DNA of 64,000 nucleotides from Chloroflexota bacterium (GTDB taxonomy: Bacteria > Chloroflexota > Dehalococcoidia > Lucifugimonadales > Lucifugimonadaceae), in the NCBI GenBank assembly GCA_013204555.1, contig JABMNO010000080.1:1-64000 (forward strand), given 5' to 3'. Positions within the stretch are counted from its first letter, which is position 1. Each line of letters opens with the position of its first letter. The notes below the pieces were generated by a model. The model worked only from the letters and a program-made list of their open reading frames with translations. It was not told the DNA's origin and searched no databases. The translations under genes were made by a program, and so were the position numbers. Shown piece after piece: positions 1 through 9,139 of the stretch.

Positions 1-84
1 AGGTCGACAGATCGATAGCAAGGCACTTGGCCTGTCGTCCTGTGAGTCAGGCCCGCACCAGGGAATAACCAGCAAACATCATCA

Positions 85-133
85 CAGTCGTCCTGAGGAG
101 GAAGGCCTTGCGACCGACGTGAGGATCTCATCC
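85..133 (+). repeat. Dispersed intergenic repeat, family 1 (single arm)
   Basis: Non-coding stretch that contains CAGTCGTCCTGAGGAG, then a GAAGGCCTTGCGA block and GACGTGAGGATCTC. The same ordered blocks recur near 8900-9082, 17803-17972 and 31854-32002. The copies are diverged but keep the core CCTGAGGA, the GCGA block and GACGTGAG, and they lie only between genes. The role is unknown; a REP-like palindromic element is the simplest reading. Confidence 0.6.
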
Positions 134-965
134 ACAACGCCACATCAACAATTGGGCGCGTTGAATTGGCCTTTTGTTATGTCCCTGTATGCGAAATGCC
201 CCTGCGCTCATCTGGCGGCCCGTTATCTTGATCGATCTCCGATATCTCAGAGACTGGTGGAGAAGGTTTCCCCGAGCCGCACGGCTATTAGACGAGTTTG
301 GGATCGTAGGTCGTTGTGGAAGCCCCGATGCGTCGGGACAGCCCCATCTGCCATGGAGGCACTTAGGAAGAGAGGTCAATCTGCTTCCGCACCTGCACGG
401 CTATTTCACGTGAACTAACTATTGGTGTCCTACCGGCTGATTCGCATACTCCGGTCAGCCGCCGAGGTGTGCGTTTGGTAGGACGTGCCCTTAGCGTCGG
501 ATGGAGTGGCGTGTTTCGTCAATGAGCGGATGGCGGAGAGAGGCGTGGTTGCATTGCTGCGACGGATAGCCCGGGACATAGTTCGGTGAGTAGTCTGCGA
601 TTTTCGTGATGCGCGGTGGTTTGCTGACCGGGGCGTGTTCATCCGTTAGCAGCGGGAGTACCGTGAGTAATCAACGACTCGTATTCATCAAATAACCGGG
701 GCACGGCTCAGGCATCAGTTTCGACGATCCTTCTTTGCCCGGCCTGAGCCGACTGGATTTTCCCGCACAATAGCGCCGCCGTGCTTATTGGGCATTGTGC
801 GAACCAAAGGTGGTTGGGATTCTCGGTTCGCCCAATCCCACGGCCATTGCCCCATCGCTATCAGATGATGATCCGGGCCCCTCATGTACGGGCAAAATAC
901 GGCCGCTATACTACTTGCGTTCGGACGCTCAGGTAATTCAACGATTTCGAAAGGGTGCGTCGAGA
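134..965. other. Long gene-free 5' region ahead of the first lipoprotein
   Basis: No convincing coding region is visible on either strand; the short open frames have no recognisable protein features. The region holds the conserved block at 420-538 and an inverted repeat with 10-nt perfect arms, CGGCTCAGGC (704-713) and GCCTGAGCCG (742-751), separated by 28 nt. A TATACT hexamer near 905-910 could be a -10 box for the lipoprotein gene, but no clear -35 accompanies it. Confidence 0.5.
420..538 (+). other. Conserved upstream non-coding block, copy A
   Basis: From TATTGG through CTACCGGCTGA, TCAGCC, CCGA, GTGTGCGT, GGACGT, TAGCG and GATGGA to TGGCGG, this sequence aligns by eye with 4478-4592 at roughly 70 percent identity with only a short gap. 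Both copies lie in the same orientation about 370-430 bp upstream of a lipoprotein gene (starts at 966 and 4963). Neither copy has a conserved reading frame, so a regulatory or RNA element, or an old duplication, is more likely than a gene. Confidence 0.5.
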
Positions 966-3626
966 ATGAGTTCTTCGACAGGCAACTGGGCTGCGTTCAA
1001 TCTGGTTCGCCGCACCCTCTTTCCCATTGTGTTGGCATCGTTACTTCTCGTCCTGTTGGCCGCCTGTTCCGGCGGTGATGACGAGGAGTACGACGAGGAC
1101 GGAATCGAAGCTACTGCGACAAGCGCTCCATCTGTGATCTCGACCCCTGATTCGCCGCGGGACGATGGCACGCTCGCAGTTCCGACAACGCAACCGACTA
1201 CTTCCGGAGCGGATCCAACCGCTACAGCGAGTGCCGCACCACCGCCCGCCACTACTGGAACGGCAAAGCCGTCACCAACCGATACTGAGCCGGACGCGCC
1301 GACAACAACCACCCCGGACACGGCCACGCCTTTGCCGCCGGCCGCCGGGTCGACCGCCACCGTAACAACTTCATCCGGTGCTGCTGGGAGCGAAAGCGGC
1401 ACCGGGAGTGGGCAGACGGTCACAGCGAGTGAAATCGAGATATTCCCGTTCCTCGACATTATCTTCACCGACCTCAAGACCGGCCTTGAGGCGTTTGACG
1501 TGGAAATAGAGGGTGAGTTTGGGGAATCACCGACGGCGTTTATGACGTCAAACGAAGGGGAGACGGACTTTCTGGGTCTCCTCAGGTCTAACCTCGACTG
1601 GCTCAAAGCTCAAGGCTACGGATCCATCGAAATGCCGATGGTGAGTGGGTACGGCGATGTGATGTTCGACAGCGCAGTTTTGTCGCCGCTTCGTCATGAA
1701 GGCGTCGACTACAACAGTCAGTATGAGAATAGCAATCCGGAGAAAGATCTTCGCATTGATGAAGAAGCTGCGTTAACGCGCTACCGCATGCTCTCAGGAT
1801 TAGCCGAGGTAGTCATACGCGAGGCGTCCGAGCGCGGTATCGCAGTTGCTGGCAACGTAGAGGCACTCGCGCACATCATCAACCGGGCCGCTGGGGCCGG
1901 CATTGGCGGTGGCGAATCAGAACTCCTGATCTCTGGCAACCTTCCGGCTCCCAGCATCGAACAGGTCCTGCAGTTTATCGATGAAGTAATCGCTCTCGGT
2001 GTCGTTCGCATCTCAGCAGAGGCGTATCCAGAAGACTACGACCTTGCCATCACGAACCACCTGGCGACCGTCGGTGTTCCTTACAAACACACTGGCGCGG
2101 GCCTTGGAGATCTTTGGACCGGCTATTACTATTCACCCTATCCGGATAGCGCCCTGATGGGGCAGGCATACAACTACCTGCACACCGCTGACGCGATGTT
2201 CGGCGCCACCAACGGATCAATCTTCGCCCGGGCGCGGGCTGAAGGTGACGCGATCGATACAGTGATCGTGGTTGGCGCCTACTTGCCAATCCCCTGCGAC
2301 ACTTCGAGGTCAGTTGCAGAACTGTTCAACGACGATGGCTCCGGGCAGCGCAGCATCGACAACGAGATACCGACATATTCGGATGGCTCGGTGGCGGATA
2401 ACTGCTCTACCGCCATGTGGTCAAATCTGCTCCTTATGGGAGCGGCTCGACAGGGCGTACGGATCCTGGAAGTAACAGCCGATGTGACTCCATCGATTGC
2501 TGCTGTCGCGACCCCGGGCCTTGGAACTCAGATCCTGAATAAAATCCTGGCTCATCCAGTTCCAGACCAGACGCTTCCAATAGCGAACGTAATATTCGAT
2601 ACGCCAGGCTTCACAGACGAAGACGGCATCTCAAACGCCGAATTCTGGGAGTCCGTCAGGGATGTCCAGATTGGACTGATTGACGATGCTCTGCAGGCTG
2701 CGGGCTACCAAACCGTGTTGACCTTCGACGCTCCGTGGACGGCGGGAGAAGTGGCCCTCACATATATCCTTACGGCGGGCGGAAACGAAGAAACGGCCGA
2801 TGGCGAAGGGTTAGGCCCGCCGTACTGGAACTCGTACCAGGATATCGACCCAGCGTTGCAGGATTTGCTTGATCCCACCAAGAACCCAACACCGGTGTTT
2901 ATTCACCCCATATACGGCGTACCCGAAATCGGCGCCTGGGCATCGCTCAGACAATCGATGGGTCTGCCCGCCAGATTCGAATATCAGAACCCGGTGCTCA
3001 GTATCGATGGTGAGTACATGACTTCTTTGCTCACATCGTGGATGCTGGACTCTGAAGCTGAAGCCACCGGAATTGGTGAGGCGTCGCCGATTACACCGAC
3101 GGTGGGGCAGATCCTTGGTGCATCGGTGAGACTGACGCCTTACGGTGACGTATCGGGGATTGGACAAACCGCGAACTACGCGAATCTGGCGTCTGTCCCC
3201 GACGCCAACGTAGTCGTTTCTGGTCCTCTGATGGTGCCGGGCAGTGGAGGTGTGTCCGAGGTTTCGGCTCCCTATATTGTCACTGATGGTAACGGTCGAT
3301 ACCTGTGGCTCGTTTCTCATTTGCACCATGAAGGTTTCTCGTTTGCGATGAGCCAGGCGATTGCCGAAGCAACTGGGTCACAGCGCGTGTTGGCGCAACC
3401 GGCAGCGGTTCATCTCTACACCGGAAAACAGACGTTTGCGTTCGCCTATGAGGCCACCAACGTGAGTTTGAATCTTCCGTTTACCAGCGGGGATCTGATC
3501 GACATAACCGTGTATGACATCAGCGGTACGGAGATCCGGTCAGATTTGGGAGTTCCGTACTCCGGGCCGTTTGGAGCCTCGCTCGATAAGTATTCACTTC
3601 TGGTGGTGGAGCCTGCGCGACGGTAG
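966..3626 (+). CDS. Large secreted lipoprotein of unknown function
   Basis: 886 aa. The start at ATG 966 is chosen because a typical lipoprotein signal follows: basic N-region, hydrophobic stretch, and lipobox LLAAC with Cys34. An upstream in-frame start at 795 would bury that signal, and AAAGGG precedes 966 by about 11 nt. After the Cys come an acidic patch and a Thr/Pro/Ala-rich linker (about residues 45-150) that would tether the protein to the cell surface. The rest, about 730 aa, reads as a folded alpha/beta region with a beta-rich C-terminus. I do not recognise the family; a barrel-type carbohydrate-active protein is possible but unproven. It converges with the next gene, a smaller lipoprotein. 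Confidence 0.85.
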   Translation: MSSSTGNWAAFNLVRRTLFPIVLASLLLVLLAACSGGDDEEYDEDGIEATATSAPSVISTPDSPRDDGTLAVPTTQPTTSGADPTATASAAPPPATTGTAKPSPTDTEPDAPTTTTPDTATPLPPAAGSTATVTTSSGAAGSESGTGSGQTVTASEIEIFPFLDIIFTDLKTGLEAFDVEIEGEFGESPTAFMTSNEGETDFLGLLRSNLDWLKAQGYGSIEMPMVSGYGDVMFDSAVLSPLRHEGVDYNSQYENSNPEKDLRIDEEAALTRYRMLSGLAEVVIREASERGIAVAGNVEALAHIINRAAGAGIGGGESELLISGNLPAPSIEQVLQFIDEVIALGVVRISAEAYPEDYDLAITNHLATVGVPYKHTGAGLGDLWTGYYYSPYPDSALMGQAYNYLHTADAMFGATNGSIFARARAEGDAIDTVIVVGAYLPIPCDTSRSVAELFNDDGSGQRSIDNEIPTYSDGSVADNCSTAMWSNLLLMGAARQGVRILEVTADVTPSIAAVATPGLGTQILNKILAHPVPDQTLPIANVIFDTPGFTDEDGISNAEFWESVRDVQIGLIDDALQAAGYQTVLTFDAPWTAGEVALTYILTAGGNEETADGEGLGPPYWNSYQDIDPALQDLLDPTKNPTPVFIHPIYGVPEIGAWASLRQSMGLPARFEYQNPVLSIDGEYMTSLLTSWMLDSEAEATGIGEASPITPTVGQILGASVRLTPYGDVSGIGQTANYANLASVPDANVVVSGPLMVPGSGGVSEVSAPYIVTDGNGRYLWLVSHLHHEGFSFAMSQAIAEATGSQRVLAQPAAVHLYTGKQTFAFAYEATNVSLNLPFTSGDLIDITVYDISGTEIRSDLGVPYSGPFGASLDKYSLLVVEPARR

Positions 3627-3694
3627 ACACGCAGTTTGGTCTGAGTCAGCAACGCCTTGAGCAAGCGCTGCGATAGCCTCGCGCTGGAATCCTC

Positions 3695-4270
3695 CTACGC
3701 GGCGGCCAGGGCCTCAATCAACGAGTTACAACGCTCCAGCGAGTGGGTTGGGTTCGCACCCTCACATAGCAGAATCATATTGCCGTAGATGGCGTAGCCG
3801 CCGTATTTGGCCTGCACCTTGCCACTTCCGTGACTTCCAATGGGCCCGGCGAAGAAGTATTTGCGATCTTTAATTCCCTCGCTCCAGGTTGCCTCATCCT
3901 CGTCAAGGACGGCACCTTCTCCTGTGGCTTCGTCTGCGAATGATGTTCCGAATTCGACGGCATCCGCGTGGGATGAATAGAAACGGATCTCGAACTCCTT
4001 TGCATCTGAGCCATCGGGTCGCCAGAAGCCGAACCACGCGCCCGTAGCGGCATTGAGTCCTGAGACGTCGTACTCCTTCGCAATTTTGAAGCCAGTTGGG
4101 CTGAAGTCCTCAATTGCGAACAGCCGATCCGAAGGAGTTACGTTGTGGATGGCACGCTGCGGGGCGACCGGAAATAGCGTGCTGTCAGACTCGGTCCCAC
4201 AAGCAATCACCGTGAGAACGCTTGTTGCCGCAACCGCTGCTACGACTGCACGCGGGATCAATCGTCGCAT
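3695..4270 (-). CDS. Small lipoprotein of unknown function
   Basis: 191 aa. The start at ATG 4270 puts a signal peptide with lipobox VIAC (Cys24) at the N-terminus; a longer frame from 4357 would place about 29 unlikely residues ahead of it. The mature part is about 165 aa, with no membrane segment and no motif I can name. It contains two GxxxxxG-rich stretches near the C-terminus and two late cysteines. It is convergent with the large lipoprotein upstream and stands alone on this strand. Confidence 0.75.
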   Translation of the reverse strand: MRRLIPRAVVAAVAATSVLTVIACGTESDSTLFPVAPQRAIHNVTPSDRLFAIEDFSPTGFKIAKEYDVSGLNAATGAWFGFWRPDGSDAKEFEIRFYSSHADAVEFGTSFADEATGEGAVLDEDEATWSEGIKDRKYFFAGPIGSHGSGKVQAKYGGYAIYGNMILLCEGANPTHSLERCNSLIEALAAA

Positions 4271-4477
4271 TTGAAACTCAAACAAGAGTGCAGTCTCCGC
4301 ATCGAATATCCCGGCATCGTGAGGATCGTCCTCCAAGCACGGAACGATAGGATACAAGAGAGGGGGATTTCGCTGGTCGACGCTGCATCACTCGATCCCG
4401 TTGGCTCTCGGACTTGCCCGGCCACGGGTGACTGGGAGCAGACATGATGCAGCGATCTGTTGTGCATCCGGATTGGT

Positions 4478-4592
4478 TATTGGCTCTACCGGCTGAATCG
4501 GGTATGTTCATCAGCCACCGAACTGTGCGTGTTGTTGGGACGTCCATGTAGCGCCAGATGGAATGGACTTTTTCATCGATTGGCGCGTGGCG
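4478..4592 (+). other. Conserved upstream non-coding block, copy B
   Basis: Second copy of the block seen at 420-538, in the same orientation, ending about 370 bp before the glycosidase-like lipoprotein gene. Shared segments include CTACCGGCTGA, TCAGCC, GTGCGT, GGGACGT/AGGACGT, TAGCG and GATGGA. A further short match, GGGTACTGGGAGTAAT near 4604 against GAGTACCGTGAGTAAT near 655, suggests copy A gained about 100 nt. The rest of 4271-4962 shows no gene. Confidence 0.5.
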
Positions 4593-4962
4593 CGTCGGAG
4601 GGGTACTGGGAGTAATTTGTCGAGGTGTAAAGATGACTATCCATGCCCCTCTGCAATACTGGCGCGACCAGTCGACTATGATGTTGGATTGCCACTGTGT
4701 CAGTCCTTAAGGGGAATCGAGAGGTTCCACGATGCCAATAACCCTTAAGAATGAGGCGACATAGTGGATTTCCATTCACCCCGCCAACACACTTCCAATG
4801 AAGTTCCGAAGCCCCCGTGGGAGATCGCTGATTGCGAACCATGTGTAGGCTTCTATCTCCGAATTGGCGCTGAAGTTGAGATGTTCGATTCTGTCGGTAA
4901 GGCTGGACCGCAATCATGGTGATCCACGCGATCAGAAACGATGGGGATAGGTTGTTACTGCC

Positions 4963-7209
4963 ATGAAGTGGAAGAGTTCAACTCTCGGCAACGTTGTCGT
5001 GACGCGAAGAGTGATATCTTCAATATTTACGCTTGGCGCGATAGCGTCTCTGGCGTTGTTTCCATTGGTCGGCTGTGATCGTGCATCTGGCGACCATGAG
5101 CCCATCGCCACAATAAAGGTGGTTCTGCCGTCGGCCACCTCCCAACCCGAGCCCATTGCCACGATCACTGCGGACATCATCTCCACGCCGGGCAGTACGC
5201 CGACCGAAGAGGTCGCATCGCCGGCGGTGGTCAAGTCCCCGCTCGTCGAGCCCTACGTTGAGGTTCCAGATCTTCTCGGCACTGCTGTGATCCCAGGCAG
5301 CCCAATCAGAATTCTGGGTGGAGAGGCGATTATCAGCGATCCCGGGTCGAAGATCGGCCTCTCGGGTCTCGTCAGTACCGAGTGGTCGGGCGTCGACTGG
5401 ATCTACTGGGCACCTCTGGGACCCGGTACCAGAATCTTCTCCAAGGCCCCGGACTCTGTGGCGAATCACACTTGGATATTCGGGATAGCGCATATCTCTG
5501 CCCCGTCGGAGCATCATGGCAATGCCATCTCGAATGCGGACGAGGGGACTGGCTCGGCGCAGTGGGAGGTCTTGAACGGTCGGCCCTCCGGTATTCTCGA
5601 TACGGAGTGGCAGAGGGGTGAGAAGACGATTCGCACGGAGTCGTTCACACAGGACGACGTGGCGGTGGTCCGATTTAGTACTACTGGCATCAACGAACTG
5701 AGGTCGTCCTTCAGGGTTGGTAACTCCGCGTCGGGAGCGACTGGCTGGGTCGTTGACGGGCCGGATTCAGTGGTCGTCTTCGACGGCGGATCGATCATGG
5801 ATGGCACTGGCAACCGCTTCCTGGTCATGGGCGTGACTAACCCAATCGAAATGTTCGTTGGATCGGCTTATCAGACCCCGCAACAGCCGTTCGATACCTC
5901 AAATACCAGTAGCGAAGGGAGTGACATCTTCTTCGGACTAGGTTCTTCTATTGCGGGAGCAGACCAGAGTAGCTCAATTCTTATGGCCGTCGATGATCAG
6001 CTCGCTGAAGCGATCGCCAGGGTGCGGTCCGCGATGGCCGTCGGAGCGACGCGTCAGATGCTCGCAAGTGCCCGTGCGTACTGGAACGAGTTTCTTTCGG
6101 AAGTGGATGTCTCCGGGCATGACCCCAGGGAGAAATATTCAGTCCTGGTGGGTCTGAACCAAATTCGCGCTCACATGGTAGGCGACCACTATCTGTCGGA
6201 TGGAACGTTCGTCCATCCCTATAACTGGGTCAGGGACGCCGCCTTCGCAGCGATGGGAGCGGCCTACTACAAACCTGATCTTGCCAGGGACATTCTTAGC
6301 TTCTTCGCCGTCGATGCCTTGGCCGACATCGTCGAGTTTGGGCAGTTCGCGGCCAACGGCCAACGGTTTCGAGTGGAATTCGCGACCGATCGGGCGGCGA
6401 CATTCCTGTGGGCGGTGGGCGAGACGTATGCGCTGGCTCCGGACTTGGCGTGGGCGGAGGAAATGCGTGAGCAGGTGAATCTCGCGATTGACTACTACTC
6501 CGATGTCTATGACGAGATGACCGGCCACATCACCGCTGAGCATACCCACGATTGGTGGGACCAGTACCAGGGTTCGAACATCGACGTGTCTCAGATCCAG
6601 TACGAGGCGGAAATCGATGTCCTGGCGTCGAAGGGATTGGCGGTCATCATTCCTATGCTGAACGATTTGGGAGAGGCCAGTCGTGCTACCTGGGCGGCCG
6701 CTGCCTCGCAAACACTGGAAGATAACCTTTTCGACTACGAGATGACGCCGGGTGGTTCGCTGGCGTTCGCGATCAAGACCAACGGTTCGCTATACCTCGA
6801 CAACGGGCTGTTCACGACACCACCGCAGCTATTCGCGGGGGTGCTATTTGATCGAAAAGCCGGTTACGACGAGATCGCAGCGAGACAGACGGAGCTCGCC
6901 ACGGGCACAGGTACGACGACCTCGATTACGTCAGGCAGGCCTGCGATCACCGACGATCCGGCGCCCGGGATCTGGGGCGAAGGAGAGCTCTACTGGGAGA
7001 TCCTCCTGGCAGGCCTCGATCGGAATTGGGGCTCTGGCCTTGCCTACCAAGAGCTACACAACTTCTCTGTGCTGGGGACTCTGCCGGTGAAATTCACCTG
7101 GGAAGACGGCCAAAGGATACCGGGCACAAAGAGCCTTTCGTTTCCCTGGCATTACGGAAATCTTATGAGAGTAACGTTCCAGGCCGTTGCCGAGCGCGGT
7201 AATCGATAG
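4963..7209 (+). CDS. Secreted six-hairpin glycosidase-like lipoprotein
   Basis: 748 aa. The N-terminal signal ends in lipobox LVGC (Cys38), followed by a short Thr/Pro linker. Residues about 95-340 look like a beta-sandwich domain. Residues about 400-740 look like an (alpha/alpha)6 barrel: an NWVRDAAF segment near 425, repeated helical hairpins, a DWWDQYQG segment and a C-terminal WHYGNL. The NWVRD motif resembles the substrate-binding loop of glucoamylase/GH15-like and related six-hairpin enzymes. A cell-surface role in cleaving oligosaccharides is inferred from the fold and signal; the exact GH family and substrate are not clear. The gene stands alone behind a long 5' region with block B. 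Confidence 0.7.
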   Translation: MKWKSSTLGNVVVTRRVISSIFTLGAIASLALFPLVGCDRASGDHEPIATIKVVLPSATSQPEPIATITADIISTPGSTPTEEVASPAVVKSPLVEPYVEVPDLLGTAVIPGSPIRILGGEAIISDPGSKIGLSGLVSTEWSGVDWIYWAPLGPGTRIFSKAPDSVANHTWIFGIAHISAPSEHHGNAISNADEGTGSAQWEVLNGRPSGILDTEWQRGEKTIRTESFTQDDVAVVRFSTTGINELRSSFRVGNSASGATGWVVDGPDSVVVFDGGSIMDGTGNRFLVMGVTNPIEMFVGSAYQTPQQPFDTSNTSSEGSDIFFGLGSSIAGADQSSSILMAVDDQLAEAIARVRSAMAVGATRQMLASARAYWNEFLSEVDVSGHDPREKYSVLVGLNQIRAHMVGDHYLSDGTFVHPYNWVRDAAFAAMGAAYYKPDLARDILSFFAVDALADIVEFGQFAANGQRFRVEFATDRAATFLWAVGETYALAPDLAWAEEMREQVNLAIDYYSDVYDEMTGHITAEHTHDWWDQYQGSNIDVSQIQYEAEIDVLASKGLAVIIPMLNDLGEASRATWAAAASQTLEDNLFDYEMTPGGSLAFAIKTNGSLYLDNGLFTTPPQLFAGVLFDRKAGYDEIAARQTELATGTGTTTSITSGRPAITDDPAPGIWGEGELYWEILLAGLDRNWGSGLAYQELHNFSVLGTLPVKFTWEDGQRIPGTKSLSFPWHYGNLMRVTFQAVAERGNR

Positions 7210-8186
7210 ATTCTCGGAGGGCAGGTCAGAAATATTCCGCCGAGCGGTGCTATTTAGCCGACCACAACTTGTTAACGGTTGCCCTGACGACCCCGCTGCC
7301 GATCAGCGAAATGAACACGTCCACATTTGCTCATCCCGTCGGTGACCGACCCCAGGGGCCTCCAGTCGACCACTTTTGGAGAGTGTGAGAAAGGGCTCAG
7401 TTTGGTCCAATTGATTCTTCACTAATTGCGGCAGCTATACGGCCCGGCAGTCTCGCACGCGAATTCAGGAGCACTTTCCATTCAGAATCTGTCAATCTTT
7501 CATGGATTTTCCTTGTGGTTTCCCGTTCGTTCACTTCCAACCGAAGTCTGCCAACCGGGTGCTTTTCTCACTTCGATTACTTGTTTTCCCAGCTGAAGAC
7601 GCCTGCTTCGTCCAGATATAAGGAACACTTCACGCACCGGCACTCGCAGTCCAGGTAAGCCCGGAAATAAGGCACGTGTAGGGCGCATGTTCGGGTTGCC
7701 GAATCTCGGCTCAGAGGTTCAAGCATCGGACCGCGAACGTATCACTGGCATTCGCTGTGTATTCGCGTTAGCGGGTCTGCAGCCTTCGCCATAGTCGCCT
7801 GACGAGTTCGATCACCGGGATCCAGATCGTGCCGCCGCTGACGGTGGTGGAATTCATGCCTCCTCGCGATACCCAACCTGGCGTGCCGAGGGTGTCATCG
7901 TTTTTGGAGTCAGATTTCCGTGACTTCTCACTGCGTTTTTCTGATGGGACCATGTCGCACCTCGAATTCGCTTGTAATGGAATGTCTCCCGGGATCATAC
8001 ATTCGTCGTGGATCGACTATGTGTGAGCATCGGGTGGTGATGGGTCGGCTGGATCAGCGTCGGCTTGAAGTGAAGCGGACCGCTCAATCAAACGAGATCG
8101 TGAGCACCATCAAGGCCAGTCCCGGCACGCTCAAAGCGGAGCGCTTGCAACCGCAGTGGAAGTTACACAGGGCGCTGACCGACTGC
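7210..8186. other. Gene-free stretch of about 1 kb
   Basis: No open frame here has recognisable protein features, a good ribosome site or support from neighbours. Short frames exist on both strands (for example about 76 codons at 7768-7998 on the minus strand) but look like chance. It may hold decayed genes. I see no tRNA, terminator with a T tract, or repeat match. Confidence 0.4.
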
Positions 8187-8717
8187 TCAGCCCTCGTCCG
8201 TAGGCGGGTCTCCGGCTTTCACGTAGGTGGCGACGACCGCGCCTACGAGGCCGCCAAGGGTGCTCAGACCGAGATCAGAGATGGTGTCTTTGTATGTGAG
8301 GTTGAGGCCGCTTGTCCCGCTCTCGGCGATGAGGTATTCGACGATCTCCCAAATGATGATGGCGATGGCTCCGAATCCTGTACCGAGAAGAATTCGGTTC
8401 CAGCGGGCGAGTCGGAGCGAAGTAAGCGCGATAACCAGTGCTGCGGTCAGGAATGTCCAATTGAGGAAATGGAGGATGTCGTCGAAGTCCTGGACCGTAT
8501 CGAACAGGTTGGCCACATTGCCAGCCAGATCGGTGACGAAGGGAAGGACGAGGAGTCCGGCGACGAGGTGGGGGTAGTCGCCAATGCGCTTGCTGCGCCA
8601 CCACCAAATCGGAACGATCAGCGCTGCGATTGGGTATGAAACGGCACGCGCAGGCCACGCTTTGCCCTGGAACTGAGACATATCAGGGAAGAGCAACCCC
8701 ATGAGGAGCATCGCCAC
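8187..8717 (-). CDS. Integral membrane protein, DUF2238/YjdF-like
   Basis: 176 aa from a GTG at 8717, with four to five hydrophobic segments. Characteristic features are an FDDILHFLNW stretch near residue 80, WEIVEYL near 122 and a YKDTISDLGLSTLGGLVGA segment near 143-160; the spaced H, E and D residues inside membrane helices fit the DUF2238 (YjdF) family, whose function is unknown. Translation in frame continues sensibly upstream of 8717 (NWAVKIAL) without any ATG until a stop near 8829, so the first helix may start earlier, at a rarer codon. No operon partner is adjacent. Confidence 0.7.
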   Translation of the reverse strand: MAMLLMGLLFPDMSQFQGKAWPARAVSYPIAALIVPIWWWRSKRIGDYPHLVAGLLVLPFVTDLAGNVANLFDTVQDFDDILHFLNWTFLTAALVIALTSLRLARWNRILLGTGFGAIAIIIWEIVEYLIAESGTSGLNLTYKDTISDLGLSTLGGLVGAVVATYVKAGDPPTDEG

Positions 8718-8899
8718 TAACGCGATTTTGACGGCCCAGTTGAAAGTACGTGCAGGGTTGCTGGTGATGAATTGGCCGAAGTTGTAAATGCGGTGAAGTG
8801 GGTGGAGCAGGGGAGCTCTCGCTAGTTGCTAGTGTGGACGTGAGTTTCGCATGAATGAGGGTGATGCACCGTTATTGCGAGGATCCGGCCTCAAAAAAA

Positions 8900-9082
8900 C
8901 AGTCACCCTGAGGAGTGAATGAAGGCTTTGCGAAATGGCTGACGTGAGGGCTTCTGCTGGTTGCGATCTCGGGATCGGCGAGTTTCAGTGTGAAGGCATT
9001 CTGGTGGAGTGACCCTGACTCGACAAATTAACGGGCAGACGCCCTCATGTCGCTCGCAGAGCCGCCCTCCTCAGGGTGACTG
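8900..9082. repeat. Family 1 repeat as a long inverted pair
   Basis: CAGTCACCCTGAGGAG at 8900-8915 is matched exactly in reverse complement at 9067-9082. The similarity continues inward with gaps over about 50 nt per arm (GGCTTTGCGA..GACGTGAGGGCTTCTGC against its inverted partner), leaving a loop of about 75 nt. It sits between two minus-strand genes and could form a long hairpin in DNA or RNA. It is the same family as 85-133. Confidence 0.7.
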
Positions 9083-9139
9083 ATGTTGCGGTGGGCGTGT
9101 GATAGGAAGGTGGCTGGATATTGCCGCAAGAAACAGCGG

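Noticed and set aside
795-965. Longer N-terminus for the first lipoprotein (start at 795)
   Set aside because: It would place 57 residues before the signal peptide and lipobox, and has no good ribosome site.
7768-7998. Small minus-strand gene of about 76 codons
   Set aside because: No ribosome site, no signal or family feature, and no neighbour to suggest a role; treated as chance within a gene-free gap.
8227-8639. Plus-strand open frames across the DUF2238-like gene
   Set aside because: They have no hydrophobic or motif structure, and the minus-strand frame shows membrane helices with conserved WEIVE and DTISD blocks.
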